Source of the DNA: Prevotella histicola JCM 15637 = DNF00424
Lineage (GTDB): Bacteria; Bacteroidota; Bacteroidia; Bacteroidales; Bacteroidaceae
Direction: 5' to 3'
DNA length: 64,000 nucleotides
Assembly (NCBI RefSeq): GCF_000613925.1
Contig: NZ_BAJX01000011.1
Span: 24,356-88,355 of the forward strand
Part shown: one piece after another, positions 1 through 8,079 of the stretch
Layout of the letters: each line of letters opens with the position of its first letter
Position numbering within the stretch: the first letter of the stretch is position 1
Program-made: the position numbers and the translations under genes
Notes under the pieces: generated by a model
Databases searched by the model: none
What the model saw: only the letters and a program-made list of their open reading frames with translations
What the model was told of the DNA's origin: nothing

Positions 1-17
1 TAAAGAATCTTGTTGTG

Positions 18-1067
18 ATGGGCTATTGTGCTGTCGTATTCTTTAGTCAGTTGATAACGGTTTACGTGTTGGGATTCATCCTCTTTGGGCTTTTGCCGCA
101 GTCGGAGAAGCGCCGACTATGGTTCAGAAGATACCAACAGCGATTGTTCTTGTTCGACTTACGCCACATCCCAGGCGTCAGATTCCGTGTTGAAGGGATA
201 ACAAAAGAGACCTTCGGTACGGCTTCCATCATCGTTTGTAACCATCAGTCCATGCTCGATTCGGCTGTCTTCATGGCGTTAAGTCCGAAGACTATCCTCG
301 TCTCTAACAGTAAAGTGAGTCGTAATAGGGTCATCCGAAAGATCTATCAGTGGAACGGTTTCATTACGTTAGACGATAAAAACGCCATCAATGATGCACT
401 TATCAAGGACTACATAGTCCACGGTTACAATCTGGTGGTGTTCCCTGAGGGTAAACGTAACGACCGTTCAACCATCAGTAGGTTCCATAAAGGGGCGTTC
501 CTGTTGGCTGAACGTTATGGACTTGACATCCAACCGCTCATCATTCATGGGCTTAACGTGGTTCTACCACGCAATAGTTCCCAGGTTTTCACGGGCTCTA
601 TCACGGTGAAAGGCTATGAACGGGTGCGCCAGGATGGGCATACCACTTATTCAGAGATGACCTCCCGTGTGCATGCTTTCTATAAAAAGGAGTATGAAAG
701 ACTGGCACGTGAGATTGAAACGGCAGCTTATTTCGCTCCACTTGTTGAGGATCGGTATTGCTATAAGGGTGTGGAAATCTATCGTTCGGTGCATAAGAAC
801 ATCAAACGGAACGACTGTTTCACACGTTGGATAGACACATCCGAGAGCCTTTCTGCCGTCTTGATAAAGAACAACGACCATGGTGAGTTTGCACTTCTCT
901 ATGCTTTGGTGCATCCATCAACGCTGGTCACGGTGCTGGAAGAGGATGAAAGCAAGCGTGCTCTGCTCACTTATTGTGCCAAGGGGATAGCCGATAACCT
1001 TCAGGTTACGGACCATGTGGACATGAAAGAGGCAGAGAAAGCAGGGATAAAGATTATAAGTTTATGA
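18..1067 (+). CDS. 1-acyl-glycerol-3-phosphate acyltransferase-like protein
   Basis: Probable membrane-associated acyltransferase of the PlsC/LPLAT family, which transfers an acyl chain to a glycerolipid or related acceptor. The HX4D catalytic motif is visible as NHQSMLD (His76, Asp81 from the ATG at 18), and FPEGKRND near residue 145 matches the acceptor-binding FPEG motif. One hydrophobic segment lies at about residues 3-25. The roughly 130 residues after the acyltransferase domain are not recognised. A GTG three bases upstream is an alternative start. The gene sits 15 bp before an esterase, an ACP and an acyl-CoA ligase, so it may serve a dedicated lipid or polyketide-type pathway (aryl-polyene-like operons have such sets). 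The substrate is not deducible from the sequence. Confidence 0.8.
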   Translation: MGYCAVVFFSQLITVYVLGFILFGLLPQSEKRRLWFRRYQQRLFLFDLRHIPGVRFRVEGITKETFGTASIIVCNHQSMLDSAVFMALSPKTILVSNSKVSRNRVIRKIYQWNGFITLDDKNAINDALIKDYIVHGYNLVVFPEGKRNDRSTISRFHKGAFLLAERYGLDIQPLIIHGLNVVLPRNSSQVFTGSITVKGYERVRQDGHTTYSEMTSRVHAFYKKEYERLAREIETAAYFAPLVEDRYCYKGVEIYRSVHKNIKRNDCFTRWIDTSESLSAVLIKNNDHGEFALLYALVHPSTLVTVLEEDESKRALLTYCAKGIADNLQVTDHVDMKEAEKAGIKIISL

Positions 1068-1082
1068 TAAAACACAGGTGAT

Positions 1083-2342
1083 ATGAAACAGATTTTATGT
1101 ACATTCATCCTTTCATTTGCCGCCCTTGTGACGTCAGCACAGACGGTTTCAAACAAACGTATGCCGTTTGTGGACGGTGACAGGACGGTTACTTTCCGTT
1201 ACGTTAACAAGCAAGTGAAGCACGTAACGATAGAAGGTTCGTTCCCAAAGCCTATGTCTATGGTGGGAAAAGACGGTGCATGGGTTTATAGGACAGCACC
1301 TCTCCCGTCGGAGATGTACACCTATCGTTTTGCAATAGGTGGTAAGAAGATGGTTACAGACCCCCTGAATTCGAACGTGGTATGCGACATTGACGACTCG
1401 TTGAGTTACTTTGTTGTGGGTGGATATCCTGGTTCTTACTACATGGATAACAATGTTCCGCATGGTACGGTACAGCAGTTGTGGTATCATTCGGAGTTTG
1501 ATAAGAACATGAAACAGCGCCGTTTGTCGGTGTATCTGCCTGCTGAATACAAGCAGAATCCACAGAAACGTTATCCGGTTCTGTATCTTCTGCATGGTAC
1601 AGGAGGTGATGAACTGGCGTGGTTGGGCATGGGCAGACTGGCACAAATCATGGATAACATGATTGCTCAACGCAAGACTGTGCCGATGATTGTCGTCATG
1701 CCGAACGGAATAGCCGAACAGGACGCGGCTCCAGGGCACAGTCCTTACATGAAAACAAAGGCTCTGCACGTGAATGTCTCCTCATGGTTGGGACGTACAG
1801 AACGGGCTTTCCCAGTGGAGGTGATGCCCTTTATTGAGCATCAGTTCCGTACTTTGAACGACAAAAAGCACCGAGCAATAGCCGGACTGTCGATGGGTGG
1901 ACTGCACACGATAGCCATTACGGCGAACAATCCCGACCTTTTCGATTACGTTGGGCTCTTCTCTCCGCAGTCAGTGAGCTTCCTTACCAACGGAAACATC
2001 AAGTCGTTGGACAGATTCACACGTGGATTGGATAAGTTTATGGCTAATATGCCGTCGCAATGGCAGCAGAGATACGACGAGAAAAGGCCTCTTCTGACGG
2101 ATGTTGACATGTATAAGAACCTCGACAAGAAGCTGCAACGGGAGTTCCAGAACCCTCCAGCACTCTATTATATAGCCATTGGTAAGAGTGATCCGTTGAA
2201 GCCTTTTGTTGATAAATACCGTTCCAGACTGTCACGAATGGGCTGTATCTATATGTATAATGAGACCTCTGGCGGTCATACATGGGAGAACTGGCGCCGT
2301 TATCTGCTGAATTTTCTCCCTCGTTTGTTCAAGAATAAGTAA
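1083..2342 (+). CDS. Secreted alpha/beta-hydrolase esterase (esterase D / feruloyl-esterase type)
   Basis: Predicted exported serine esterase of 419 residues. An N-terminal signal peptide ends near residue 20 (SFAALVTSAQ). Residues about 25-110 resemble the beta-sandwich (CBM48/E-set) module that precedes many Bacteroidetes esterases. The catalytic domain follows, with an oxyanion-region LLHGTGGDELAW, the nucleophile motif GLSMGG (Ser270) and a terminal GGHTWENWR that probably carries the catalytic His. The family includes Fae/Xyn10D-type feruloyl and acetyl esterases and enterochelin-esterase-like proteins. The substrate cannot be told from sequence. It is co-directional with, and 15 bp downstream of, the acyltransferase gene and 9 bp upstream of an ACP gene, which suggests one transcript. 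Confidence 0.8.
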   Translation: MKQILCTFILSFAALVTSAQTVSNKRMPFVDGDRTVTFRYVNKQVKHVTIEGSFPKPMSMVGKDGAWVYRTAPLPSEMYTYRFAIGGKKMVTDPLNSNVVCDIDDSLSYFVVGGYPGSYYMDNNVPHGTVQQLWYHSEFDKNMKQRRLSVYLPAEYKQNPQKRYPVLYLLHGTGGDELAWLGMGRLAQIMDNMIAQRKTVPMIVVMPNGIAEQDAAPGHSPYMKTKALHVNVSSWLGRTERAFPVEVMPFIEHQFRTLNDKKHRAIAGLSMGGLHTIAITANNPDLFDYVGLFSPQSVSFLTNGNIKSLDRFTRGLDKFMANMPSQWQQRYDEKRPLLTDVDMYKNLDKKLQREFQNPPALYYIAIGKSDPLKPFVDKYRSRLSRMGCIYMYNETSGGHTWENWRRYLLNFLPRLFKNK

Positions 2343-2351
2343 GTAAAAGAT

Positions 2352-2582
2352 ATGAAAGAAGAGATTCGTAAGAGATTAGAAGAGGTGTTGCCAATCGTAG
2401 ATTTCGATTCAGATTTCCTGTTTCAGGAGCTTGATTCGCTTGGAATCACAACGATTCTGATGACACTTTCTGACATGTATGGTATTGAATTGGACCGTAA
2501 AGATGTGACACCAAAGAACTTCAAGTCGCTTGATAGTCTGGTGGAACTCGTAAAAACAAAACTCGGTAAGGATGCAGATTGA
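2352..2582 (+). CDS. Acyl carrier protein
   Basis: A 76-residue acidic helical protein with the phosphopantetheine attachment motif DSLGI (Ser29) and the usual ACP length. It would carry acyl intermediates for the neighbouring acyltransferase and acyl-CoA/ACP ligase. The stop codon overlaps the start of the ligase: ATG at 2572 lies inside the last ACP codons, giving translational coupling. It is probably a dedicated ACP of this operon and not the fatty-acid synthase ACP, because fab genes are absent here. Confidence 0.85.
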   Translation: MKEEIRKRLEEVLPIVDFDSDFLFQELDSLGITTILMTLSDMYGIELDRKDVTPKNFKSLDSLVELVKTKLGKDAD

Positions 2583-3889
2583 GGATAAACTGCGGCAGAA
2601 CGCTGAGCAACAACCCCATAAGACGGCACTTATCTGTGGTGATGAGGCTTATACCTATGGGCAACTGTGCAGGCAGTGATGGCGAAAGTGGATGCTATGG
2701 GGGATATGAAGGGGCGATTGATGCCCCTCGTTGCTACGTCAACAGCCGACTTTCTCATTGCATATTTTGCCGTTCACGTGGCTGGAGCAGTGGCTGTTCC
2801 GCTGCATAAGGACCTTCCGAAGGGTAAGCTGGACGAATATTCAGCACGTCTTTCACGGGGTTCTGCACCTGAAGGGGTGGCTGATATCCTCTTTACTACG
2901 GGTACTACGGGCAATGCCAAGGCGGTGATGATCAGTCATCAGACGATATGGGCGAACGCCGAGAACCTTGTTTTCTCACAGGGATTCAGCTCTGATGTGA
3001 CGTTTATCATCAATGGTCCGCTGAATCATATCGGTAGTTTGTCGAAGGTTTACCCAACGATTTACGTCGGAGGAACCATCCATATCATCGACGGAATGAA
3101 GGATATCAAAGCATTCTTCGATGTTATAGACCGTACGGAGGGGAAGATTGCAACGTTCCTTGTCCCTGCTGCCATCCGAATGCTCATCACTCTGTGGGCT
3201 AAGGAGCTACAGAAGGTTGCCCAGAAGGTGGACTTCATTGAGACGGGAGCAGCACCAATGGCTGCCTCGGATATGCGGAAATTCTGTGAGTTGCTACCTA
3301 TGAGTAGACTGTTCAACACCTATGCCTCGACGGAAACGGGTATTATCTCTACGTATAACTTCAACGATGGCGAGTGTCTTGCTGGTTGTGTGGGACGGGC
3401 TATGCGCCATTCTCAGTTCTTCATTACGTCCGATGGGCACGTTGCCTGCAAGGGATTGACGCTGATGACTGGCTATTGGGAGGACGAAGAGGCTACGCGG
3501 CGTGTGCTGCAAAACGGTGTTGTGACGACAGCGACTTGGGTTTCATTGATGATGAAGGGCGTTTGCGCCTCCAGGGTAGGGGCGATGACACCATCAATGT
3601 GGGCGGATACAAGGTCGCACCGTCTGAAGTGGAGGATGTGGCGTTGGCTTTCCACGGTGTGAAAGACTGTATCTGCATTCCAGCTGAGCACCCAGTGATG
3701 GGTATAGTGGTGAAGTTGATAGTCGTACCACATGCTGATTACGATAAGAAACAGTTGATTCTGTTCCTTAAAGAGAAACTTGAAGCCTATAAAGTGCCAC
3801 TTCTCTATGAAGAGTCCACGGTTATCCGCCGTACCTTTAATGGGAAGATAGACCGTAAGTCGTATGTCACTGCATCGAAAAAGGTGTAA
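2572..3889 (+). pseudogene. AMP-dependent acyl-CoA/ACP ligase, disrupted by two frameshifts
   Basis: Adenylate-forming ligase (ANL superfamily) that activates a carboxylic acid for transfer to CoA or ACP. Three consecutive reading frames together cover the family. Residues from ATG 2572 run to a stop at about 2677. The main frame continues from about 2667 with the P-loop FTTGTTGNAK and the A5-type motif YASTETG. The C-terminal frame (to 3889) carries GRGDDTINVGGYKVAPSEVE and the terminal Lys region FNGKIDRKSY. Adding one base after CA at about 2676 (CAG GTG) and one at about 3530 restores a continuous protein of about 439 residues. Both lesions are net single-base losses, matching at least seven others in this window, so sequencing error is as likely as decay. 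Confidence 0.8.
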
Positions 3890-4009
3890 GAACAGTTGCC
3901 CGTCAGTCCTCCTTTCTATCATAAGATGATAAGGAATGTTTAGTTCAGAAATAACTTTACAGTTTTTTGAGGGCTATGATGGCATGACAAACGAAAACAG
4001 ATAAAAAGC

Positions 4010-4058
4010 GTCTTTGTAACCTATAGATAATCAAACAGTTACAAATGGCATAGTAATT
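4010..4058. repeat. Flanking module of the dispersed 22-bp repeat family, without the repeat units
   Basis: GTCTTTGTAACC followed by a short AT-rich loop and AGTTACAAAT resembles the CTTTGTAACC/GGTTACAAAG hairpin that flanks the 22-bp repeat arrays at 31651 and 39525. No AAAAGGGC units are seen here. It may be a degenerate copy at the chromosome-element junction. Confidence 0.35.
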
Positions 4059-4092
4059 AATTATAAAATTGTATCTAATTGAAAATAAAGAA

Positions 4093-4123
4093 GTTACCTT
4101 GTTGGTATAACTAAACAGGTAAC
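4093..4123. repeat. Inverted repeat GTTACCT/AGGTAAC, possible left attachment region
   Basis: Perfect 7-bp arms separated by 17 bp. A related TTACCT/AGGTAA pair lies at 26020-26042, beyond the recombinase genes at the other end of the mobile island. The pair may mark the two ends of the element. The true core crossover site is not resolved. Confidence 0.35.
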
Positions 4124-4171
4124 GATTTGGAAACGAGCGAGCTACTTCAAGTTGCTGTTTTCTACCTAACA

Positions 4172-4232
4172 AAGAACGCTTGTTATTCTATCTGCAAAGA
4201 TAATACTTTGTTACCGAATAACAAGCGTTCTT
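4172..4232. repeat. 16-bp perfect inverted repeat around a minus-strand -7 promoter element
   Basis: AAGAACGCTTGTTATT (4172-4187) is repeated in inverse at 4217-4232. The loop contains TATCTTTG on the minus strand, a good Bacteroidetes -7 box. A similar arrangement (ACGCTTTAATT/AATTAAAGCGT around TAACTTTG) lies at 25896-25937 upstream of the intact recombinase gene. This may be an element end or a promoter-operator. No convincing gene follows on the minus strand: a 71-codon frame at 3957-4172 has no family signal. Confidence 0.5.
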
Positions 4233-4304
4233 GATGAAAAACACACATAATTTTACCAGCTTGAATGAAACAAGTGGTTGGACTTATAGTTTCTACTTAC
4301 AAAT

Positions 4305-4586
4305 CTAAAACTTTTCGCCTTGTAATGCTATCCAGTTTGAACATTCTGAGGAAATAGTCCTTTTTAGATTTGCATTAAGCATCTTACATACGTTCTTTAT
4401 TATATTATGGACATCCTCCTTGGTGGTATTTCTCTTTAGTAATGTGGTATTCGGCAAATAACACCTCGTACCATTATTACCTATGATTATATCCTTAAAA
4501 CCATACTCTTCAATTAATGTATTCCTAACTTCGGTATGTCTGCTATCTATATCGTAGGTTAACAGCACATTGTATGTTCTTTCCAT
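4305..4586 (-). CDS. Small Cas2/VapD-like ferredoxin-fold protein, function unknown
   Basis: About 93 residues from the methionine at 4586 (MERTYNVLLTYDID). A longer frame begins at 4646, but the internal start better matches the domain edge. The opening beta strand YNVLLTYDID, an Arg/Glu-rich helix with EEYGFKDI, and a later LPNTTLLKR strand resemble the layout of Cas2 and VapD proteins (a single ferredoxin fold). There are no other cas genes nearby, so a CRISPR-adaptation role is not implied. A nuclease or toxin-like accessory protein of the mobile element is possible. It lies downstream of the relaxase gene, with the same orientation and an 84-bp gap. Confidence 0.4.
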   Translation of the reverse strand: MERTYNVLLTYDIDSRHTEVRNTLIEEYGFKDIIIGNNGTRCYLPNTTLLKRNTTKEDVHNIIKNVCKMLNANLKRTISSECSNWIALQGEKF

Positions 4587-4670
4587 ATTGTTTGTATTAA
4601 TAGTTAATAAATTCTTATTGTCAACTAGCAAATAATGTGCCAACAATGAAAGTATTGCTATTCAAATTTT

Positions 4671-5732
4671 CTACAGCCTTCGTCCTTTCTTTTTCCTATT
4701 GGCTTGGTATCTGAGCTTACGTTGCCATGCGGTCTCGGCATAGTCCTCGCCATGTGTCATTGGCGTAATCATTCCACCTACTCCCTCCACCAATTCATCG
4801 GCTGCGCTGATAGCTGTATCTGCCACCGCTCTTATAGCCTGTGCGATTTGTGGAGTATCCTCCGTTGCTCGTGGGCTGTATGAAAGTCTTGGGGGTACGA
4901 GTTGATAGCCAGCATCCTTAGTATCTGTATGCTCTGACGATTTGCGTATTACTTGGGCAGATACATTCGTCTCGGCTTTCTGACTTGCCTCGAAATTCTT
5001 TTGCAAGGAATGGTAGCCAAACTCCCTGCCCACTTCCGATGCCTTGAAAGATTGTCCGCCAAATGAGAACTTCAAACCATAGACCTTGCCCTGCTTGTTC
5101 TTCATGCGCTCAATGGTGATGCTGTTCTTGTTCAACTCGTAAAGGAACATGGAATGCCCCGTGATACCTGTATCTTTATACTTCTCAAGCAAGGCATAAC
5201 AAATCTTCTGCACCTGCTGCTTTGTCTGTTCTCTCGTTAGATTGGCTTTTGACTTTTGGTATTTCTTCTCCGCCTTGACCTCCTTTGCGATAGTCAAGTT
5301 TTTCTCTCTGCTTATTTCCTCCGCCACTTTTGCTGCCTTGTTGCTCACAAAGGTGGTATCATAGACCTCTCCGTACAGACTGATGCGGTTGGCAATGATA
5401 TGGATATGCCTGTTGTCGGTGTCCTTGTGCGTTACCGCTACCCATTGGTGGTTGTCAAGTCCCATTCGCTTGGCAAACAGATGAGCTATTCCCATAAGCT
5501 CGGATACAGGCAGTCTTTTCTCGTCCTGCGGTGCGATGCCTATTTCGATGCGGAGAAACTTGTTCCTGCAACGGTTGTTATAGTCGCTGACCACTTTCAT
5601 TTCCTCGTAGATAGTCTTTGGCTCCCTGCTGCAAAGGTTGTGGAAGGCAAGCCGACTGCCGAGTTTGCCTTCCCTAAATATATAGTCCAAAGCCGTGCTA
5701 CCATGCGCTATCGCCTTGCATTTACCTATCAT
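4671..5732 (-). CDS. Relaxase / mobilization nuclease
   Basis: A 353-residue conjugative relaxase that nicks one strand at the origin of transfer of a mobilizable element. The metal-binding motif III is clear as HKDTDNRHIHII (a His triad near residues 108-117). The N-terminal segment GSTALDYIF provides the candidate catalytic Tyr, as in Bacteroidetes MobB-type MOBP relaxases. The C-terminal third is low-complexity and variable. Its start overlaps the end of the upstream accessory gene by 11 bp, indicating translational coupling. No conjugation (tra) genes are present, so transfer would need a helper element. Confidence 0.88.
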   Translation of the reverse strand: MIGKCKAIAHGSTALDYIFREGKLGSRLAFHNLCSREPKTIYEEMKVVSDYNNRCRNKFLRIEIGIAPQDEKRLPVSELMGIAHLFAKRMGLDNHQWVAVTHKDTDNRHIHIIANRISLYGEVYDTTFVSNKAAKVAEEISREKNLTIAKEVKAEKKYQKSKANLTREQTKQQVQKICYALLEKYKDTGITGHSMFLYELNKNSITIERMKNKQGKVYGLKFSFGGQSFKASEVGREFGYHSLQKNFEASQKAETNVSAQVIRKSSEHTDTKDAGYQLVPPRLSYSPRATEDTPQIAQAIRAVADTAISAADELVEGVGGMITPMTHGEDYAETAWQRKLRYQANRKKKGRRL

Positions 5733-6147
5733 CTCTCTTCATATTTAAGACCTTATATATCTCATCATCCACACGAAAATGAGGGTCGTAAAACCGCTTA
5801 AATGCCTCTTTGGCACATAGTGAAAGGTTCTTTGTGATATGTACCCACCTTTCATCCTTGACCTTGATGAGATTGGAAATCTGCCCATAGAACCTTCCTG
5901 TATGCTGGAGAATGGTAATGGCTTCCCTTTCATTGTCGGTCATCTTAGGAACGGCTGCCACTTCTCCGTTAAGGAGTATTTCCCGACAATAATCGGAGAA
6001 CTTACGCCCCGCACTTTCCGCCTTTGACTTGATACGTTGCTTTTCCTCTAAGGTGCATCTTACCTTGATGAACTCTGTCTTATTCATCTTCTGCTCTTCC
6101 TTATTCTGTTGCTGCCATTTGGCAATCTTTTTATTATATCTGTTCAT
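5722..6147 (-). CDS. MobC-like relaxosome accessory protein
   Basis: A 141-residue basic protein. Near residues 21-65 (NKTEFIKVRCTLEEKQRI, then YCREILLNG) it has the ribbon-helix-helix pattern of plasmid mobilization MobC/MobA proteins, which bind oriT and recruit the relaxase. It directly precedes and overlaps the relaxase gene. The internal methionine of MNKTEFIKV, about 20 codons in, is a plausible alternative start. Upstream non-coding DNA holds stacked hairpins suited to an oriT. Confidence 0.8.
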   Translation of the reverse strand: MNRYNKKIAKWQQQNKEEQKMNKTEFIKVRCTLEEKQRIKSKAESAGRKFSDYCREILLNGEVAAVPKMTDNEREAITILQHTGRFYGQISNLIKVKDERWVHITKNLSLCAKEAFKRFYDPHFRVDDEIYKVLNMKRDDR

Positions 6148-6240
6148 ATAAGTTTCTTTGAAAGTTAATCATTATAGATGATTCATTGTCTCTTAATTCT
6201 TGAATACTAACCGATGAGAACGGAGTGATTACGGTCTTAT

Positions 6241-6310
6241 CTCCCCGACAATCTAACGAGGGGAGCTGGGTGCAGTTTGTGGGTACAAACTGACGTCTTG
6301 CAATGCTACC
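6241..6310. other. Candidate origin of transfer (oriT)
   Basis: Two adjacent hairpins lie just upstream of the mobC-relaxase operon: CTCCCC/GGGGAG (6241-6265) and the perfect CAGTTTGT-GGGT-ACAAACTG (6273-6292), followed by TGCAATGCTACCG. Hairpins next to a nic site beside mob genes are the usual oriT layout. The nick position is not identifiable by eye. Confidence 0.45.
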
Positions 6311-6417
6311 GAACAAACCATTTACGCTTAAAACGTTTTATAGCTTAAAAACGAATGCCGTGCATTCTATGACTAACTGCATTCGTGGCATTCTCACAGA
6401 GAACTAAACCGAAGAAG

Positions 6418-6474
6418 AAAAGGTAGACCTATTTTGAAGAAAGGGTAGACCTTTTTCCAGAAAACCGTCTACCT
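6418..6474. repeat. GTAGACC direct repeats with an inverted third copy
   Basis: GGTAGACCTATTTT and GGTAGACCTTTTTCC stand in direct orientation, followed by the inverted CCGTCTACC. The cluster of about 56 bp lies between mobC and the DUF3408-type gene. It could be protein-binding sites of the relaxosome or a transcription terminator for the gene to its right. Confidence 0.4.
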
Positions 6475-6485
6475 TTTCTTACGGC

Positions 6486-6920
6486 TTACAGTCTTCTCCA
6501 TTTCTCTATGTCCTCACCATATTCCTCCAGATGCTGACGAACGATGTTCTCAACGAAGCTTGAAAGGTTGCTGCCCCTGTCGCCTAATCTACGCACAATG
6601 AAGTCGGCACGCTCCTGTGTTTCCCTACTCAGATAGACTGCCTTACGGTTGTTTAACTTGGTCGGCACAAGATAGGCTTGCTTGTAGGCTTCAAGTGTTT
6701 TCTTTCTCATCTTGGCACTGATGCGTTTCTGAATGGTTACGTTCTCAGCATTCCGTGCAGGCTCGGAGTGCATGGTATTCTCTGTATCCTGCTTGTTTGT
6801 TGGGCTTTCTCTTTCAGGGACCGCAGTCGCTTCTTGTGAAGTAGATTCGTTCTCTGTTTCATCTTCCACACCCAAGAACCATGAAAGGTCTTTGTCGCTC
6901 ATCATAGTTTCCATTTCCAT
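6486..6920 (-). CDS. DUF3408-like mobile-element protein
   Basis: A 144-residue hydrophilic protein with an acidic, disordered first half. The C-terminal helical domain (AKMRKKTLEAYKQAYLVP, then RETQERADFIVRRLG and SSFVENIVRQHLEEY) is the pattern of Bacteroidetes mobile-element DUF3408 proteins, which probably fold as ribbon-helix-helix DNA-binding proteins. It sits between the primase gene (2-bp gap) and the mobilization genes with the same orientation. The role is unknown; partition or transfer regulation is a guess. Confidence 0.6.
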   Translation of the reverse strand: MEMETMMSDKDLSWFLGVEDETENESTSQEATAVPERESPTNKQDTENTMHSEPARNAENVTIQKRISAKMRKKTLEAYKQAYLVPTKLNNRKAVYLSRETQERADFIVRRLGDRGSNLSSFVENIVRQHLEEYGEDIEKWRRL

Positions 6921-6922
6921 TT

Positions 6923-7897
6923 CTATTTCATTTTAAGTTTGACTTGTTTTGATTTCTTGTTTTGTCCTGTAATTGATATGTGTGTCTGTTTCTGCGCTTT
7001 CCGTTTCTGCTGCTCACGGACACGGCTGACATGATATTCGTTGAGATCCTTGAAGTCTTTGTAATGTATGTTCATATCCTCAACATGGAAGCCTGCCTTT
7101 ATGAAATCTTGAACAGTCCTCCGTCCTGCTTCGTCATTGTCAAGGAAGGCACGGATATGGGTGAGGTGTCGGTCATTCAAATAACGGATAGTCCTTGCCA
7201 CGTTGCTCACGGAGTTCATCACAAAGCAGTGGTTGGTAATCTCTTCTTTCATCGAAAGGAAGGATAGGAAGTCCATGAAGCCTTCAAAGATACATACTGG
7301 CTCCGCTCTATCCGTGAATATCGGAGTAATGTCCTTCGGAGCTATCGTTCCCTTGAACGTCTTGTCGTCCCGAAGCTCATAGCCGCCAGAGAGATTGGCA
7401 AAGCCAATGGCTTGGTAGTGCCTACCCCTTACCTCATAGCTGATACATTTGAGGAAAGGCATAGCCTTTTCCAAGTTGATGCAACGCACCTTTGTAAGGT
7501 ACTCCTGAAAATGTGGTGGTAGGGTGTCTGATATTTCTATCAGTCTCCTTGCTCCATTTACAGCCATTACAGGTTGGGAATTATTTGACACGAAGTCATT
7601 AAGAGAACTATATGTGCTATTATCGGGAGCGTTCTGCCCCAAACGACGGATGGCTTCCGATAGCGTGCATCCCTCCATACGCATACAGAGGTCGATTATG
7701 CTTCCGCCCCTGCCTTCGCCATAATCTATCCAAAGGTTCTTCTCAGTGTCCACCTTAAAACTCGGATGCGTTTCCTCCCTGAGCGGTGAGCGGTACAGCG
7801 CATAGGAAGGTGTCCTACGTACAGGCTTGATGCCTTTCCTTTCAAGATACTTCACGATGGGGTATCGCTTGATACGTGATAAATCTTCTTCTTTCAT
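6923..7897 (-). CDS. CHC2/toprim-type DNA primase of the mobile element
   Basis: A 324-residue primase-like protein. The N-terminal ~100 residues follow the CHC2 zinc-binding fold (YRSPLREETHPSFKV, IDYGEGRGGSIIDL), but the cysteine ligands are largely absent, so the zinc site seems degenerate. The C-terminal half has toprim motifs, with EGFMD (acidic Glu) and a later FLDNDEAGR (DxD-like). It likely primes replication of the excised element together with the neighbouring VapE-type ATPase gene. Confidence 0.75.
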   Translation of the reverse strand: MKEEDLSRIKRYPIVKYLERKGIKPVRRTPSYALYRSPLREETHPSFKVDTEKNLWIDYGEGRGGSIIDLCMRMEGCTLSEAIRRLGQNAPDNSTYSSLNDFVSNNSQPVMAVNGARRLIEISDTLPPHFQEYLTKVRCINLEKAMPFLKCISYEVRGRHYQAIGFANLSGGYELRDDKTFKGTIAPKDITPIFTDRAEPVCIFEGFMDFLSFLSMKEEITNHCFVMNSVSNVARTIRYLNDRHLTHIRAFLDNDEAGRRTVQDFIKAGFHVEDMNIHYKDFKDLNEYHVSRVREQQKRKAQKQTHISITGQNKKSKQVKLKMK

Positions 7898-8079
7898 TGT
7901 TTTAATACTTTAATGGGTTGAATGATAATTATTTATGTTTATCTGTTTTTGGGGTTTTACCTTTTCCAAAGTTTTCCCCCTCCAAACTTTTTCATCTTTC
8001 TTCTTACTACATACTATTTTGTGATAAGTGATTGATAATCAGTATTACTTTGTAGTATAAGACAATACTACACATTCTA

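Noticed and set aside
3957..4172. 71-codon minus-strand frame next to the island end
   Set aside because: It has a promoter-like box upstream, but the protein is low in conserved pattern and covers inverted repeats; not strong enough to call.
4305..4586. CRISPR adaptation gene cas2
   Set aside because: Fold resemblance only; no cas1, no array next to it, and the CRISPR-like unit at 28686 lies 24 kb away outside the island.
5256..5801. 181-codon frame antisense to the relaxase
   Set aside because: Shadow of a well-supported gene; no independent signals.
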